From: Altererythrobacter sp. KTW20L
Lineage (GTDB): Bacteria; Pseudomonadota; Alphaproteobacteria; Sphingomonadales; Sphingomonadaceae
Reading direction: 5' to 3'
Assembly (NCBI RefSeq): GCF_023501975.1
Contig: NZ_JAMFLH010000009.1
Location: 62,001 to 126,000 of the forward strand
DNA: 64,000 nt
Shown piece by piece: positions 47,160 through 56,881 of this stretch. A program made the position numbers and the translations under genes. The notes under the pieces were generated by a model, which worked only from the letters and a program-made list of their open reading frames with translations, made no database searches and was not told the origin of the DNA. Numbering within the stretch: position 1 is the first letter of the stretch; every line of letters starts with the position of its first letter.

Positions 47160-50100
47160 TGATGATCGCCCGCCGCCATATCGCCCCACGCCAATTTGTC
47201 CTGGCTGCCAGCCTGGCCATCACCGCCGTTGCCTTGGTGCTCGGCCCGCAGACCCGCGCTGCCGAGGGCGAGACCCCTGTGCCGCGCGATTACAGCCTGG
47301 TCCTTGCCGCGCCCGCGCCGCAGAACCAGTCGCGCGCCGAGATGATGGCCAAGTCTGATGGCTGCAATTCGTGCCACGTCCAGACCGATGCGCCGACCAT
47401 GCATGTGAGCGATGCCGTGGTGCTGGGCTGCGTCGATTGCCATGGCGGCAATCCCACGGTGCGCGGCAATCCGGAGCTGGATTTCGACCATCCGGACTAT
47501 GTGATGGCGCGCGATTCCGCCCACGTCCTGCCGACCCTGCCCGAAAGCTGGCATTTCCCTTCGTCCGCCAATCCGGTGCGGTCCTACTCGCTATTGAACC
47601 GCGAGGATCCCGCCTTCCTGCGCTTCGTCAATCCCAGCGACTACCGCGTGGCGCGAGAGGCCTGCGGGGCCTGCCACATGCCGGTGATCGAGGCGGCCGA
47701 GCGTTCGCTCATGGCCACCGGCGCGATGCTGTGGGGCGGGGCGAGCTACAACAACGGCATCCTGCCGTTCAAGAACTACGCCCTGGGCGAAGCCTATACG
47801 CGCGATGGCGAACCGGCCATGATCCTCGCTCCGGGTGAGCCGTTCGGCACGGTCACCCCGGAACAGGAAGCACGCGGGGCGCTGGGTGCGCTCTATCCGC
47901 TGCCCACCTGGCACGTGGTGCCGCCGGGCGATATCTTCCGCGTGTTCGAGCGCGGCGGGCGCAATATCGCCAGCCAGTTTCCCGAGATCGGCTTGCCCAA
48001 TCCCACCGGCCTGATCCAGCGGCTGGAAGAACCGGGCCGCCCCGACCTGCGGCAGTCCAACCGCGGCCCAGCCACGGGCCTGCGTGCCGCGATCCCGGTG
48101 CTCAACATCCACAAGACCCGCCTCAACGATCCGTTCACCTGGTTCATGGGCACGAATGACCAGCCGGGCGACTATCGCCATTCGGGCTGCGCGAGCTGTC
48201 ACGTGGTCTATGCCAATGACCGCGAGCCGCGCCATTCGCTGGTCTATGCCCAGCACGGGCGTGACGGGCAGACGGTGACAGTCGATCCCACAATCAACCG
48301 GCTGATGCGCAAGGACCATAACACCGGCCACGGCGCGCTGATCCGTGCTGGCGATCAACACGAAGAACCCGTACGCGAGAGCGGCCATCCGCTGCAGCAC
48401 GTGTTCACCCGCGCCATTCCCACTGCGCAGTGCATGAACTGCCACATGCACCAGCCCAATATCTTCCTCAATTCGTTCCTCGGCTACACCATGTGGGATT
48501 ACGAGGCCGATGCGCCGTTCATGTGGCCCGGGCCTGAGAACCGCACCCCGCGCCCGGCGGGGATGAGCGAAACGGACTATGCCGCGACCTACTTGACCCA
48601 GCGCTATCCCACCGCCGCCCAGGTGCGCGAGATCAACGATCGCAACCCCGAAGGCGCCGCGCCGCGCGGGCTGTGGGGCGACATCGATTTCCTGCGCAAC
48701 GTCTATGACCTGAACCCCGAACTGGAGCACACCCAGTTCGGCGATTACCACGGCCACGGCTGGAACTTCCGCGCCATCTTGAAGCGTGACCGCGAAGGCA
48801 ACCTGCTCGATGCCGAAGGCGGCATTGTCGCGCCCGACGATCCCGAACGCTGGCGGCGCGAGGGCGAGGAACAATTCGTTCCCGCAGGCATAAACCCCGG
48901 CAAGACGGTCCACATGATGGATATCCATGCCGAAAAGGGCATGCAGTGCGCCGATTGCCACTTTGCGCAGGATAGCCACGGCAACGGCCTGATCTATGGC
49001 GAAGTGGCCAATGCGATCGAGATCGGCTGCAAGGACTGCCACGGCACGGCCGATGCCCTGCCCAACCTGCGCACCTCTGGCCCCGCTGCCCCTCCCGGCG
49101 GGCATGACCTGTCGATCCTGCGCAACCCCGATGGCCGCCGCCGGTTCGAATGGATCGATGGGCCCAATGGCCGCCGCACGCTGATCCAGCGCTCGCTGGT
49201 CGATCCCAGCATTGAATGGGAAATGAGCCTGGTGCGCGACACGGTCGATCCCGCCAGCCCCGATTTCAACGGCAAGAGCGCGCGCGCCAAGCTGATGAGC
49301 CGCGATGGCGCGGAAACCGGCAATTTCGAATTCGGCCTCGGCATCGGCCGCGATAACCGCGCCCATGGCGAGGAGGAGATGGCCTGCTTCACCTGCCACC
49401 TTAGCTGGACCACCAGCTGCGGCGGCTGCCACCTGCCAATCGAGGCCAACTGGAGCTCGCCCATCCACCGCTATGAAGGCGAAAGCACCCGCAATTTCGC
49501 CACCTACAACCCGCAGGTGGCGCGTGACGAGATGTTCCAGCTTGGCATTCACCAGACCACCAAGGGCAACCAGGTGGCTCCGGTGCGGTCGTCCAGCGCG
49601 CTGGTCCTCAGCTCGACCAACATCAACCGCGAGCGGATCTATATCCAGCAGCCGCCGATCAGCTCGATCGGCTTTTCCAGCCAGGCCTTCGCCCCGCACT
49701 TCCCGCATACCGTGCGGCTGACCGAGACCAAGACCTGCACCGATTGCCACCTGTCCGAGAACGAGGACAACAACGCCATCATGGCGCAGCTGCTGCTGCT
49801 GGGCACCAACTACGTCAACTTCGTGGGGCTCAATGCCTGGACCGGGCTGGAAGGCGGCTTCCAGGCCACCCGCGTGACCGAATGGGACGAGCCGCAGGCG
49901 GTGATCGGCTCGTACCTCCAGCGGTTCTCGTACCCCGACTATTTCCGCCGCCACGTGGAGGATAACGGGCGCGAGCTGAAGAACTGGACCCGTGGCCCCA
50001 CCTTCAGCGACGGTCTGTCGGGCGAAACGCGCGCGATGGAGGAATTCTTCAACGTGCACGAAGGCACGCGCGATGCCGTGCGCTGCCTGCAAATGCGCGG

Positions 50101-51265
50101 CGAATACATGTTCGTGGCCGAAGGGCGCGGGGGCTTCCGCGTCTATGACATTGCCTCGATCGCCAACAAGGGCGTGTCCGAACGGATCATCACCGCCCCG
50201 TTCAGCCCCCTGAGCAACAACACCCGGGTGCCCAGCCGCAATGCCACCTGCATGGCCCTGCCCACGATGCAGGCCATCGCACCCACGCGGAACACCGAAG
50301 CGCTGCGCCTGATGAACGAGGAGCAGCCGTTCCTGCCGATCTACTCCTATGCCGTGGTGACCGATGCGGTCGAAGGACTGATCCTGGTCGATGTCGATAC
50401 CTTTGCCGATGGCGAACTGCGCAACAACAATGTGTCGCGGCTGACCTTCGGCAATGGCCGCGATGCGTGGAACCCCGATGGCGTGCTTCGCGGAGCGCGG
50501 CACATCACACTGGCAGGCGAGATTGCCTATATCACGGCGGACATTGGCCTGGTGGTGGTGGACCTGGCTGACCCGGCCAATCCGCAATTGGCCGCCGTGC
50601 GCGAAATGCGCGATGCACGGGCCAGCGCGATCCAGTTCCGCTACCTGTGGGTGAGCGACGCCGATGGCATGAAGCTGTTCGACGTGACGAGCCTCCGCAA
50701 TCCGGTCGAGCGGCCCGAGGGCTTCGTGGCCATGGCAAACGCGCAGAAGATCTACCTCGCCCGCACCTATGCCTATGTCGCGGGCAAGGCCGAGGGGCTG
50801 GTGATCGTCAACGTGACTCGCCCTCTGGCCCCCACCGTTTACCGCCGCGAGACTTTCGGCGGGACGATGAACGATGTGGAGGACGTGATCGTCGCCAGCA
50901 CCAACGCCAGCCTGTTCGCCTATGTCGCCGATGGCGTTAACGGGATGAAAGTGGTGCAGCTGACCAGCCCCGAAAGCCAGCCGAACTTCTACGGATTTTC
51001 GCCCGCCCCCATGCCCGAACTGATCGCCTGGGCCCGCACCCCCTCGCCCGCCCTGTCGATGTCCAAGGGCCTCGACCGCGACCGCGCGGTGGACGAAACC
51101 GGCGGGCAGATCGCGGTGTTCGGCAGGCTCGGCAGCCGCCCGTTCACCCGCAGCGAGATGGAGGACTTCTTCCTCAACTCCGCCGGGATACCGTGGCGGG
51201 TGAGCGACGAGGTGGACATGGCGGCGTGGGTGCCGGGGCGCGGGCCGGTCGTGGCCGCAAATTGA
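47159..51265 (+). CDS. Decaheme cytochrome with C-terminal LVIVD-type beta-propeller
   Basis: 1368 residues, exported (signal about 1-35). Ten CxxCH motifs at residues 69 (CNSCH), 91, 169, 344, 425, 597, 624, 743, 754 and 860. The last 400 residues have no haem and carry repeats of the LVIVD type, such as MFVAEGRGGFRVYDI, AYITADIGLVVVDLADPANP and AYVAGKAEGLVIVNVTRP, which form surface propellers. It is the largest protein of the cluster and the best candidate for an outer or surface-exposed electron-transfer unit. It begins within the stop of the barrel gene (TGATG). I know of no named family with this exact architecture. Confidence 0.9.
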   Translation: MMIARRHIAPRQFVLAASLAITAVALVLGPQTRAAEGETPVPRDYSLVLAAPAPQNQSRAEMMAKSDGCNSCHVQTDAPTMHVSDAVVLGCVDCHGGNPTVRGNPELDFDHPDYVMARDSAHVLPTLPESWHFPSSANPVRSYSLLNREDPAFLRFVNPSDYRVAREACGACHMPVIEAAERSLMATGAMLWGGASYNNGILPFKNYALGEAYTRDGEPAMILAPGEPFGTVTPEQEARGALGALYPLPTWHVVPPGDIFRVFERGGRNIASQFPEIGLPNPTGLIQRLEEPGRPDLRQSNRGPATGLRAAIPVLNIHKTRLNDPFTWFMGTNDQPGDYRHSGCASCHVVYANDREPRHSLVYAQHGRDGQTVTVDPTINRLMRKDHNTGHGALIRAGDQHEEPVRESGHPLQHVFTRAIPTAQCMNCHMHQPNIFLNSFLGYTMWDYEADAPFMWPGPENRTPRPAGMSETDYAATYLTQRYPTAAQVREINDRNPEGAAPRGLWGDIDFLRNVYDLNPELEHTQFGDYHGHGWNFRAILKRDREGNLLDAEGGIVAPDDPERWRREGEEQFVPAGINPGKTVHMMDIHAEKGMQCADCHFAQDSHGNGLIYGEVANAIEIGCKDCHGTADALPNLRTSGPAAPPGGHDLSILRNPDGRRRFEWIDGPNGRRTLIQRSLVDPSIEWEMSLVRDTVDPASPDFNGKSARAKLMSRDGAETGNFEFGLGIGRDNRAHGEEEMACFTCHLSWTTSCGGCHLPIEANWSSPIHRYEGESTRNFATYNPQVARDEMFQLGIHQTTKGNQVAPVRSSSALVLSSTNINRERIYIQQPPISSIGFSSQAFAPHFPHTVRLTETKTCTDCHLSENEDNNAIMAQLLLLGTNYVNFVGLNAWTGLEGGFQATRVTEWDEPQAVIGSYLQRFSYPDYFRRHVEDNGRELKNWTRGPTFSDGLSGETRAMEEFFNVHEGTRDAVRCLQMRGEYMFVAEGRGGFRVYDIASIANKGVSERIITAPFSPLSNNTRVPSRNATCMALPTMQAIAPTRNTEALRLMNEEQPFLPIYSYAVVTDAVEGLILVDVDTFADGELRNNNVSRLTFGNGRDAWNPDGVLRGARHITLAGEIAYITADIGLVVVDLADPANPQLAAVREMRDARASAIQFRYLWVSDADGMKLFDVTSLRNPVERPEGFVAMANAQKIYLARTYAYVAGKAEGLVIVNVTRPLAPTVYRRETFGGTMNDVEDVIVASTNASLFAYVADGVNGMKVVQLTSPESQPNFYGFSPAPMPELIAWARTPSPALSMSKGLDRDRAVDETGGQIAVFGRLGSRPFTRSEMEDFFLNSAGIPWRVSDEVDMAAWVPGRGPVVAAN

Positions 51266-51276
51266 GGGGAGCCGAA

Positions 51277-52128
51277 ATGAGCAAAGCGAAACTGGCAGGG
51301 ACCACGGCCAAATGTGCTCTCGTGCTGGCCGGCCTGGCGTTCTCGACAAGTGCCAGGGCCGAATGCGACCGCGCCATGCTGCAGCAGTTGACCGACACCT
51401 ATGTCGAGGCCCAGGCGACTGGCAACCCCGGCCTGCTGCAATTCGCCACCGACGCCTATTATGGCGAGAACGACCTGCCCGTGGCCAGTGCTGGGGGCAT
51501 TCTGACCCAGGCCCTGCCCATCGATTTCACCCGCAGCTTCCACGACACCGCGCATTGCGCCACCTTCACCGAAATCACCGCCGCCACCCACCCGCACCCC
51601 TATGTCATCCACACCCGCATGGAGGTGACAGAGGCTGGCGAGGTGAGCGTGATGGAATCGGTGGTGACCGATGCCGATGACTGGGTGTTCGGCGCAGACG
51701 TGCACCTGGCCCAGACGCGGATCGAGAACTGGGGCGAAATCCCGGCAGACCAGCGCGACCGGCGCGGCGTTCTCCAGGCCGCGGCCGAGGCCTATATCAA
51801 CAACTGGGGCAACCCGGACCTGCCGGTGCCGCACGGCACACCCTGCTCCCGGCTCGAAGGCCGCATCTTCACCGGCGCGCGCGATCCCGAAGGCCAGACC
51901 TGCACCATGGGCGCATTCCCGCAGCCGATCCAGACCGGGAGCCGCCGCTATGTCATCGACGAAGCGCTGGGCGCGGTCAGCATCTTCCACAATTTTAGCT
52001 GGATCGACGCCGGCCTCGGCCCCTATCACCCGGGGACCCCCGCCAGCCAGACCTTCCGCATCGAAAACGGCATGAACCGCTACATCCACGAGGTGACGGC
52101 CTGCATCACGCCCAACTGCGGGCGGTAA
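51277..52128 (+). CDS. Secreted protein, DUF8021-like
   Basis: 283 residues from the ATG at 51277. Signal peptide ends at ARAECD (about residue 28). The sequence CDRAMLQQLTDTYVEAQATG, the FTRSFHDTAHCATFTEITAA stretch and the THPHPYVIHTRMEV stretch recall DUF8021/NTF2-like secreted proteins, here with several cysteines (CDR, HCAT, PCSR, TCTM, ACITPNC). It lies 11 bases behind the decaheme gene and closes the plus-strand run. Function unknown. The frame upstream to 51193 is not coding. Confidence 0.7.
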   Translation: MSKAKLAGTTAKCALVLAGLAFSTSARAECDRAMLQQLTDTYVEAQATGNPGLLQFATDAYYGENDLPVASAGGILTQALPIDFTRSFHDTAHCATFTEITAATHPHPYVIHTRMEVTEAGEVSVMESVVTDADDWVFGADVHLAQTRIENWGEIPADQRDRRGVLQAAAEAYINNWGNPDLPVPHGTPCSRLEGRIFTGARDPEGQTCTMGAFPQPIQTGSRRYVIDEALGAVSIFHNFSWIDAGLGPYHPGTPASQTFRIENGMNRYIHEVTACITPNCGR

Positions 52129-52258
52129 CGGGGCTGGTTGAGGCCAGGGAACCGACCGATAGTGCAGGGACGCAAGGATCGGGGTGGCGGATGACCGGCC
52201 TTGTCCAGCCCCGGCTCGTGCTTCTTCCGTTCCTTAAAAAGCCTGCTATCAGAGCGGG

Positions 52259-53347
52259 ATGAAACCAGGCCTTCATCCACAAGAGGACGAGCGGCTCCGC
52301 GAACTGCATCGCTACGGCATACTCGATACCGACCGCGAACGCGATTTTGACGAGCTGGTGGAACTTGCTTCCGAGCTTTGCGGCACGCCGGTTTCGGTGG
52401 TCAATTTCATTGACGAAGGGCGTCAGTGGTTCAAGGCCGAAGTCGGCCTGGGGGTCCGGTCCACGCCGCTCGATACCAGCATGTGCGGCCATGCCATTCT
52501 GCAGGGCGATTTCGTGGAAATACCCGATACGCTGCTCGACCGGCGCATGGCCGACAATCCGCTGTGCAATGGCCCCGATGGCTTCCGGTTCTATGCTGGC
52601 GCGGTGCTGTACGGGGAGAACGGCCTGCCGCTGGGCACCTTGTGCGTCCTCGACCGCCAGCCGCGCCGCCTGACGGACAGCCAGCGCAATGTCCTCAGGG
52701 TCCTGTCCAAGCACGTGATGCGCGAACTCAACCTGCGCGCGGCGCTGGAAAAGGAGCAGACGCTGCGGCGCGAAGTGGATCACCGGGTCAAGAATTCACT
52801 GGCTTCCATCGGTGCCCTGCTGGCGATGCGGGCGCGCCGGGCAGACGACGACGCTGTTCGCATGGCACTGGAAGATGCCAGCGCGCGCATCCGTTCACTC
52901 GCCTCGCTGCATGCCGAACTGCATGACCTGGCAGAAGGCGAAGCCATCGACCTGCAGGCCTTGTTCAAGCGCATCGAAGGCGATCTGCATCAACTGCTGC
53001 CGGCAAATGTCCGGCTGGATCTTGTGGTCCACGGCGATCGCGCGGCGTCCAACCTGGCCAATGGCCTACTGCTGGTCGTGAACGAATTCATCTCCAACAG
53101 CGTGAAGCACGGCTTCCGGGATGGATCAGGCACCATCACGATCGAAATCACGGTCGATGACACCATGTGGGCCATCACCTGCCAGGACGATGGATCGGGC
53201 TCGGCCGAGGATGCCCGGCGGGCGGCAGCCGCTTCCGGGTTCGGCACCCGGGTCATCCAGTCGCTGGCATCGTCGCTCGATGCATCGGTCAACTGGCAGT
53301 CGCAGGGCGGAGGCATGATGCTGACCGTTCAATCGGGCCGCCACTAG
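52259..53347 (+). CDS. GAF-domain sensor histidine kinase (HisKA_2/HWE type)
   Basis: 362 residues, soluble. The N-terminal GAF domain (about 20-160) has the redox/phytochrome-like segment SMCGHAILQGDFVEIPDTLL. The HisKA_2 dimerisation segment is EVDHRVKNSLASI with the phospho-acceptor histidine, and the HATPase domain has NEFISNSVKHGF and DDGSGSAE. Kinases of this class in alphaproteobacteria often act in general stress or light responses; no response regulator is adjacent. It lies between the two multiheme runs and converges on the phosphodiesterase gene. A 130-base gap separates it from the previous gene. Confidence 0.9.
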   Translation: MKPGLHPQEDERLRELHRYGILDTDRERDFDELVELASELCGTPVSVVNFIDEGRQWFKAEVGLGVRSTPLDTSMCGHAILQGDFVEIPDTLLDRRMADNPLCNGPDGFRFYAGAVLYGENGLPLGTLCVLDRQPRRLTDSQRNVLRVLSKHVMRELNLRAALEKEQTLRREVDHRVKNSLASIGALLAMRARRADDDAVRMALEDASARIRSLASLHAELHDLAEGEAIDLQALFKRIEGDLHQLLPANVRLDLVVHGDRAASNLANGLLLVVNEFISNSVKHGFRDGSGTITIEITVDDTMWAITCQDDGSGSAEDARRAAAASGFGTRVIQSLASSLDASVNWQSQGGGMMLTVQSGRH

Positions 53348-53380
53348 CCTTCACGCCGGCCTCTGAAAGGCTGCGCCAGC

Positions 53381-54238
53381 TTATTCCGCCAGCTTCTCCC
53401 GCTCCATCTCGCGGATCATCGGCTGCAAATGCGGGCCGTAGTAGGCGATCACCTGCCAGTCGCTGACCTTTTCGTAGTGCGAGACCAGCCGCGTGCCGTC
53501 CCAGTGGTGCAGGGCATAGCTTGGCGGTTCGGTGGTGATCAGGGGGCGGCTGTCGGGCTTGTCCGGCGAGATTGGGCGCAGGTCCAGCGACACCAGCGGC
53601 GCGACCGAGGGCGTGACGCTGACAGGTATGCCGCAGAAACTGCTCACGATCTGGCGGTGCAAGTGGCCGCAGTGGATCGCCTGGACCTGGCCCATGCCAT
53701 CGAAAGCGGCGGCGAGGTTTTGTATCCACGCCTCGTCCTCGCGCGGGTCCATCCAGGCGATGCCGGATACGACCGGCGGATGGTGCATGAACACCACTGT
53801 CGGCACATCACGGTTAGCCTCCAGCACACCGCGCAGCCAGTCGCGCCGCGCCGTGCAGAATGCCCCGCCGTGGCGGCCCGGTTCCAGCGTATCGAGCAGA
53901 ACCACCAGCAGGCCGTCCTGCTCGAAAGCGGCGTGGATGAAACCATCATCGCCGCGTAGCGTCTGGGGGAAAGCGGCCAGCAGGCCATCGCGGCTGTCGT
54001 GGTTGCCGACCATCACATGGACAGGGAACGGCAGCTCGGCCAGCAGCTCGGCCGTGCGGGCAAAGCTGTCCGCATCGCCCCTGTCGGTGATATCGCCCGA
54101 ACAGATCAGCATGTCGGGCACATTGGGCTGTTTCAGCAGGCGGTCCAATGTGGCGCGGAAGCGCTGGCGGTTCAGTTCCTCTGGCCGGGCCTCTGGATCG
54201 AAGCCGATGTGGATATCGGTCATCTGGGCGATGATCAT
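53381..54238 (-). CDS. cpdA: CpdA-type cyclic-nucleotide phosphodiesterase
   Basis: 285 residues from the ATG at 54238. Class III metallophosphoesterase motifs in order: TDIHIG (D-x-H), CSGDITDRGD, GNHDSRDG, MHHPPV and CGHLHRQIVSS. The CpdA/IcfA group hydrolyses cAMP. Last gene of the minus-strand run, 55 bases behind the FHA-decaheme gene, so the enzyme that removes a cyclic nucleotide is encoded with a protein carrying two cyclic-nucleotide domains. A class III cyclase lies at 38871-41000. The frame open to 54523 is not coding. Confidence 0.9.
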   Translation of the reverse strand: MIIAQMTDIHIGFDPEARPEELNRQRFRATLDRLLKQPNVPDMLICSGDITDRGDADSFARTAELLAELPFPVHVMVGNHDSRDGLLAAFPQTLRGDDGFIHAAFEQDGLLVVLLDTLEPGRHGGAFCTARRDWLRGVLEANRDVPTVVFMHHPPVVSGIAWMDPREDEAWIQNLAAAFDGMGQVQAIHCGHLHRQIVSSFCGIPVSVTPSVAPLVSLDLRPISPDKPDSRPLITTEPPSYALHHWDGTRLVSHYEKVSDWQVIAYYGPHLQPMIREMEREKLAE

Positions 54239-54293
54239 CGGCACTTCCCCCCTGTGCGGGCCGCTTTGCGGCCTCGATGGTAGTCGCTCCCCG

Positions 54294-56039
54294 TCAAGGG
54301 CGTAATCCGGCAATACGCGCAGGTGCGGTGTTGAGGCCCGCAGGCGGGTGATAGGAATGGCACATGGCGCAGCCCGAAGGCACTGCCGCCGTGCGCGAGG
54401 CTTCGCCTTCATGGCAATCGCGGCACGAGGCGATGCCCGGCAGCAGCAGGTCGGTGGCCGAACCCGAGGTATCGGTGGCGTGGCAGCTCGCGCAGTCTTC
54501 CTGCCGGTGCGCCTTGTGGTCAAACCAGCCGTGGATCATGAAGCGATCACGCTGGGTAACGGGAGCTACGGCCAGGGCGCCGGATGCCGGATTGCCCGGC
54601 AGGTGGCATTCGCCGCACAGGCCTTCCTCGCTCATCACGCTGGACCGCAGGACCGAAGGCATCACGCGGGTGAAATTGCCGTAATAGATCCCGCCTTCGG
54701 CAAAATCGCCCGGGCGGCGCCTGCCGGTGGTGACCGGGCGGCGGGGCGCGCGATCGGCGGCCAGCAGGTCGGCCTGCGTCTGTTCGATATTGCCGTGGCG
54801 CAGGGTGCGGAACGTGGTGCCGACCTGGTCATAGACGAGGCTGTGACAGGCCTCGCAATTGTTCTCCATGTTGACCGGCAGGAAGCGCACGCCATCCGCC
54901 GTGGGCGTATGGCAGTTGCTGCACTGGAGCACTTCGCCATAGCCCGCCGCCTCGCCCAGCCGCCGCGCCATCTGGGTGACGCCGCTGGTCGCATCGAGGT
55001 GGACATCGTGCGGGAACCTGAGGCCATTCCAGTCCTGCGGGTTGCTGTCGAGCGACACCCGCACCGCCCGCGACGCGCCCTGCGTGGGCAGCACGGCAAC
55101 CTTGAATTCGGGATGCAGCTCGCCGAAATCGCGGGCATTGCCCAGCGCCGTATCGGTCAGGCGGGCATCCAGCGTGTTGTGGCAATCGGAGCAGAAGGCT
55201 TGGGCCGTCGGCTCCATCCGGCCCGCGCCCTCATGCTCGGTATGGCAATCGGTGCAGGCGCCGGGGCCGGGCTTGCCGAATGTCCGCGCGATCCGCCAAA
55301 GCAGCGCGTCACCGCCGCTCGGTGCAGGCCGGCCGGTGTCCATGCGCGAGGCGAGGGCGTGGTCGGCGATATCCTCGTGGCAGGTCAGGCAGGTGGCATC
55401 CTGCACGGGCTGGAACGGTTCGACATGGCAGGCCTCGCAATTGTCTTCGAGGCCATGGTGGACCGACGACAGTGCGCCGGTGGACCAGCTCGCATCCATC
55501 CGCACCGCGCCGACCGCATTGAGATCGGGCTCCACCCGTTCGCGATTGAGATGGGTCCATATGGGGATGGCGAGGAAGGCGATGAGGATCGCGGCGATGC
55601 CGATCCAGCTCATCGCCCGCTTGCCGGGCATGGCCGAGGCGAGCGAAAAGCCGCGCAGCCGGTCCTTGCCCTCGCCCTCGTCATCCGCCACCTGGCGCAC
55701 GGTGATCAGCGTGGTGCCATCGTCGTCGCGGGCCAGTTCCAGCCGGTAGGAGCCGACGCCCAGTTCCGCGCCCCGCGCCGGATCGACGCTGGCCGACATG
55801 ACCTGCCGCCCGTCGATGGTGAAGCCTAGCGATCCCGCCGCCACCAGCGCCAGGGCACCCGCTGGCGTGGCACTGATCCGCAAGTGCTCCTGCTCCACCG
55901 CAAGGTCTGGCAGGTGCACGGCATTGGAAGTGGCACGACCCACGCCGAGGCTGTCGGCACTAACCTCGCGGTTGCGCACCAGTTCGCGCCCGGCGGCGGT
56001 GAAATCGATGGTGCGGATGCGGAAGAGCATGGTCATCAT
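54294..56039 (-). CDS. FHA-domain / transmembrane / decaheme cytochrome fusion
   Basis: 581 residues. The N-terminal FHA-like domain (about 25-115) has GVGRATSNAVHLPD and, at the place of the usual S-x-x-H, EQEH, so the histidine is kept and the serine is lost. One membrane helix follows (about 143-162), then ten CxxCH haem motifs at residues 201, 217, 262, 283, 373, 395, 475, 516, 539 and 557. Predicted topology: FHA in the cytoplasm, haems in the periplasm. It starts in the stop codon of the cytochrome b gene (TGATG). FHA domains bind phosphothreonine, so this may couple a phosphorylated partner to electron transfer; that is inference. Confidence 0.88.
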   Translation of the reverse strand: MMTMLFRIRTIDFTAAGRELVRNREVSADSLGVGRATSNAVHLPDLAVEQEHLRISATPAGALALVAAGSLGFTIDGRQVMSASVDPARGAELGVGSYRLELARDDDGTTLITVRQVADDEGEGKDRLRGFSLASAMPGKRAMSWIGIAAILIAFLAIPIWTHLNRERVEPDLNAVGAVRMDASWSTGALSSVHHGLEDNCEACHVEPFQPVQDATCLTCHEDIADHALASRMDTGRPAPSGGDALLWRIARTFGKPGPGACTDCHTEHEGAGRMEPTAQAFCSDCHNTLDARLTDTALGNARDFGELHPEFKVAVLPTQGASRAVRVSLDSNPQDWNGLRFPHDVHLDATSGVTQMARRLGEAAGYGEVLQCSNCHTPTADGVRFLPVNMENNCEACHSLVYDQVGTTFRTLRHGNIEQTQADLLAADRAPRRPVTTGRRRPGDFAEGGIYYGNFTRVMPSVLRSSVMSEEGLCGECHLPGNPASGALAVAPVTQRDRFMIHGWFDHKAHRQEDCASCHATDTSGSATDLLLPGIASCRDCHEGEASRTAAVPSGCAMCHSYHPPAGLNTAPARIAGLRP

Positions 56040-56881
56040 CACCAGTAGTAGAATACGCTGACGATATGCGCGGTAAGCGCGCCCAACAGGGCAATCGTCA
56101 CCGGCACATGGATGTAAAGCCACACTTCCAGCATGGCACGCAGCCGCAGGTGGCGGCGGATCTGGTCAAGCTGGGCCTCGCGCTTGCGCAGCAGGCTGAG
56201 GACCTTGGCCGTCTCCTCACTCGCGACCATCTGTTCCAGCGCCCGCCGCGTGCGGCAGCGCGGGTTGCGGCCCGACAGGCGGGTGACAAGTCCAACCTTG
56301 AAGGCATCCTGTTCCAGCGCGGCGATCACCAAATCCGCCTCTGCCCGGCCGAGCGGCTGGGCGGCATTTTCAAGCTGGCGATCCAGCGCATCGAGGCTGG
56401 CGAGCATCTGCCCCTTGGTCATGCCGCGCCGGTTGTCGGCCAGTTTGGCAGGCAGCGCGGCATAGACCGAGATGCCCCAGATGCCCGACGCGATCACCAG
56501 CATCATCAGGCCATAGGCAAGGGTGTGGACATTCCAGCCGAACTGGAACCCGGTGTGCAAGGTTGCCACCACGATAAGCGCCAGGCCGAGATAGACGTGG
56601 GCCGAAGTCCAGGCCTTCAGCGACCACTTGCCGCGCGTCATGTTGCGTTTGCGGATGCCGAGCAGGGCCAGCCAGATGATCAGCCCCGCGCCGACGGTGC
56701 CCAGCGTATAGCCGAACCATGTGCCGCCGTTGTGGCGCGGCTGCACGTCCACCAGCAGATAGGCCACGATGACCACCAGGCACAGCACCAGCGCCACCTT
56801 GAGCCAGCGCATGCCCTTGTGGGCCAGGAACCCTTCGTGGTCGCTCTCGCGTATGCTGCTGTCACGTGGCTGGGTGGCCAT
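56039..56881 (-). CDS. Membrane cytochrome b-like protein
   Basis: 280 residues with about five membrane helices. Four histidines are placed as two i/i+14 pairs: H95 and H109 in the helix following SAHVYLGL, H258 and H272 in the last helix (IHVPVTIALLGALTAHI). This arrangement is that of membrane proteins holding two stacked b-haems across the bilayer. A charged cytoplasmic insert of about 100 residues (145-250) separates the helices. Encoded between the iron-sulphur protein and the FHA-decaheme protein with one-base overlaps on both sides, it is the natural membrane electron link between them. Distant ferric-reductase or cytochrome b561-like family; not named. Confidence 0.82.
   Translation of the reverse strand: MATQPRDSSIRESDHEGFLAHKGMRWLKVALVLCLVVIVAYLLVDVQPRHNGGTWFGYTLGTVGAGLIIWLALLGIRKRNMTRGKWSLKAWTSAHVYLGLALIVVATLHTGFQFGWNVHTLAYGLMMLVIASGIWGISVYAALPAKLADNRRGMTKGQMLASLDALDRQLENAAQPLGRAEADLVIAALEQDAFKVGLVTRLSGRNPRCRTRRALEQMVASEETAKVLSLLRKREAQLDQIRRHLRLRAMLEVWLYIHVPVTIALLGALTAHIVSVFYYW

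Noticed and set aside
47591-51349. Open frame of 1252 codons on the minus strand
   Set aside because: It is antisense to the decaheme gene, whose ten haem motifs and propeller repeats are unmistakable; the minus frame is a by-product of high GC codon bias.
52140-52258. GGAAC-type (EcfG) general stress promoter before the GAF kinase
   Set aside because: A GGAAC is present but no GTT follows at the required distance.
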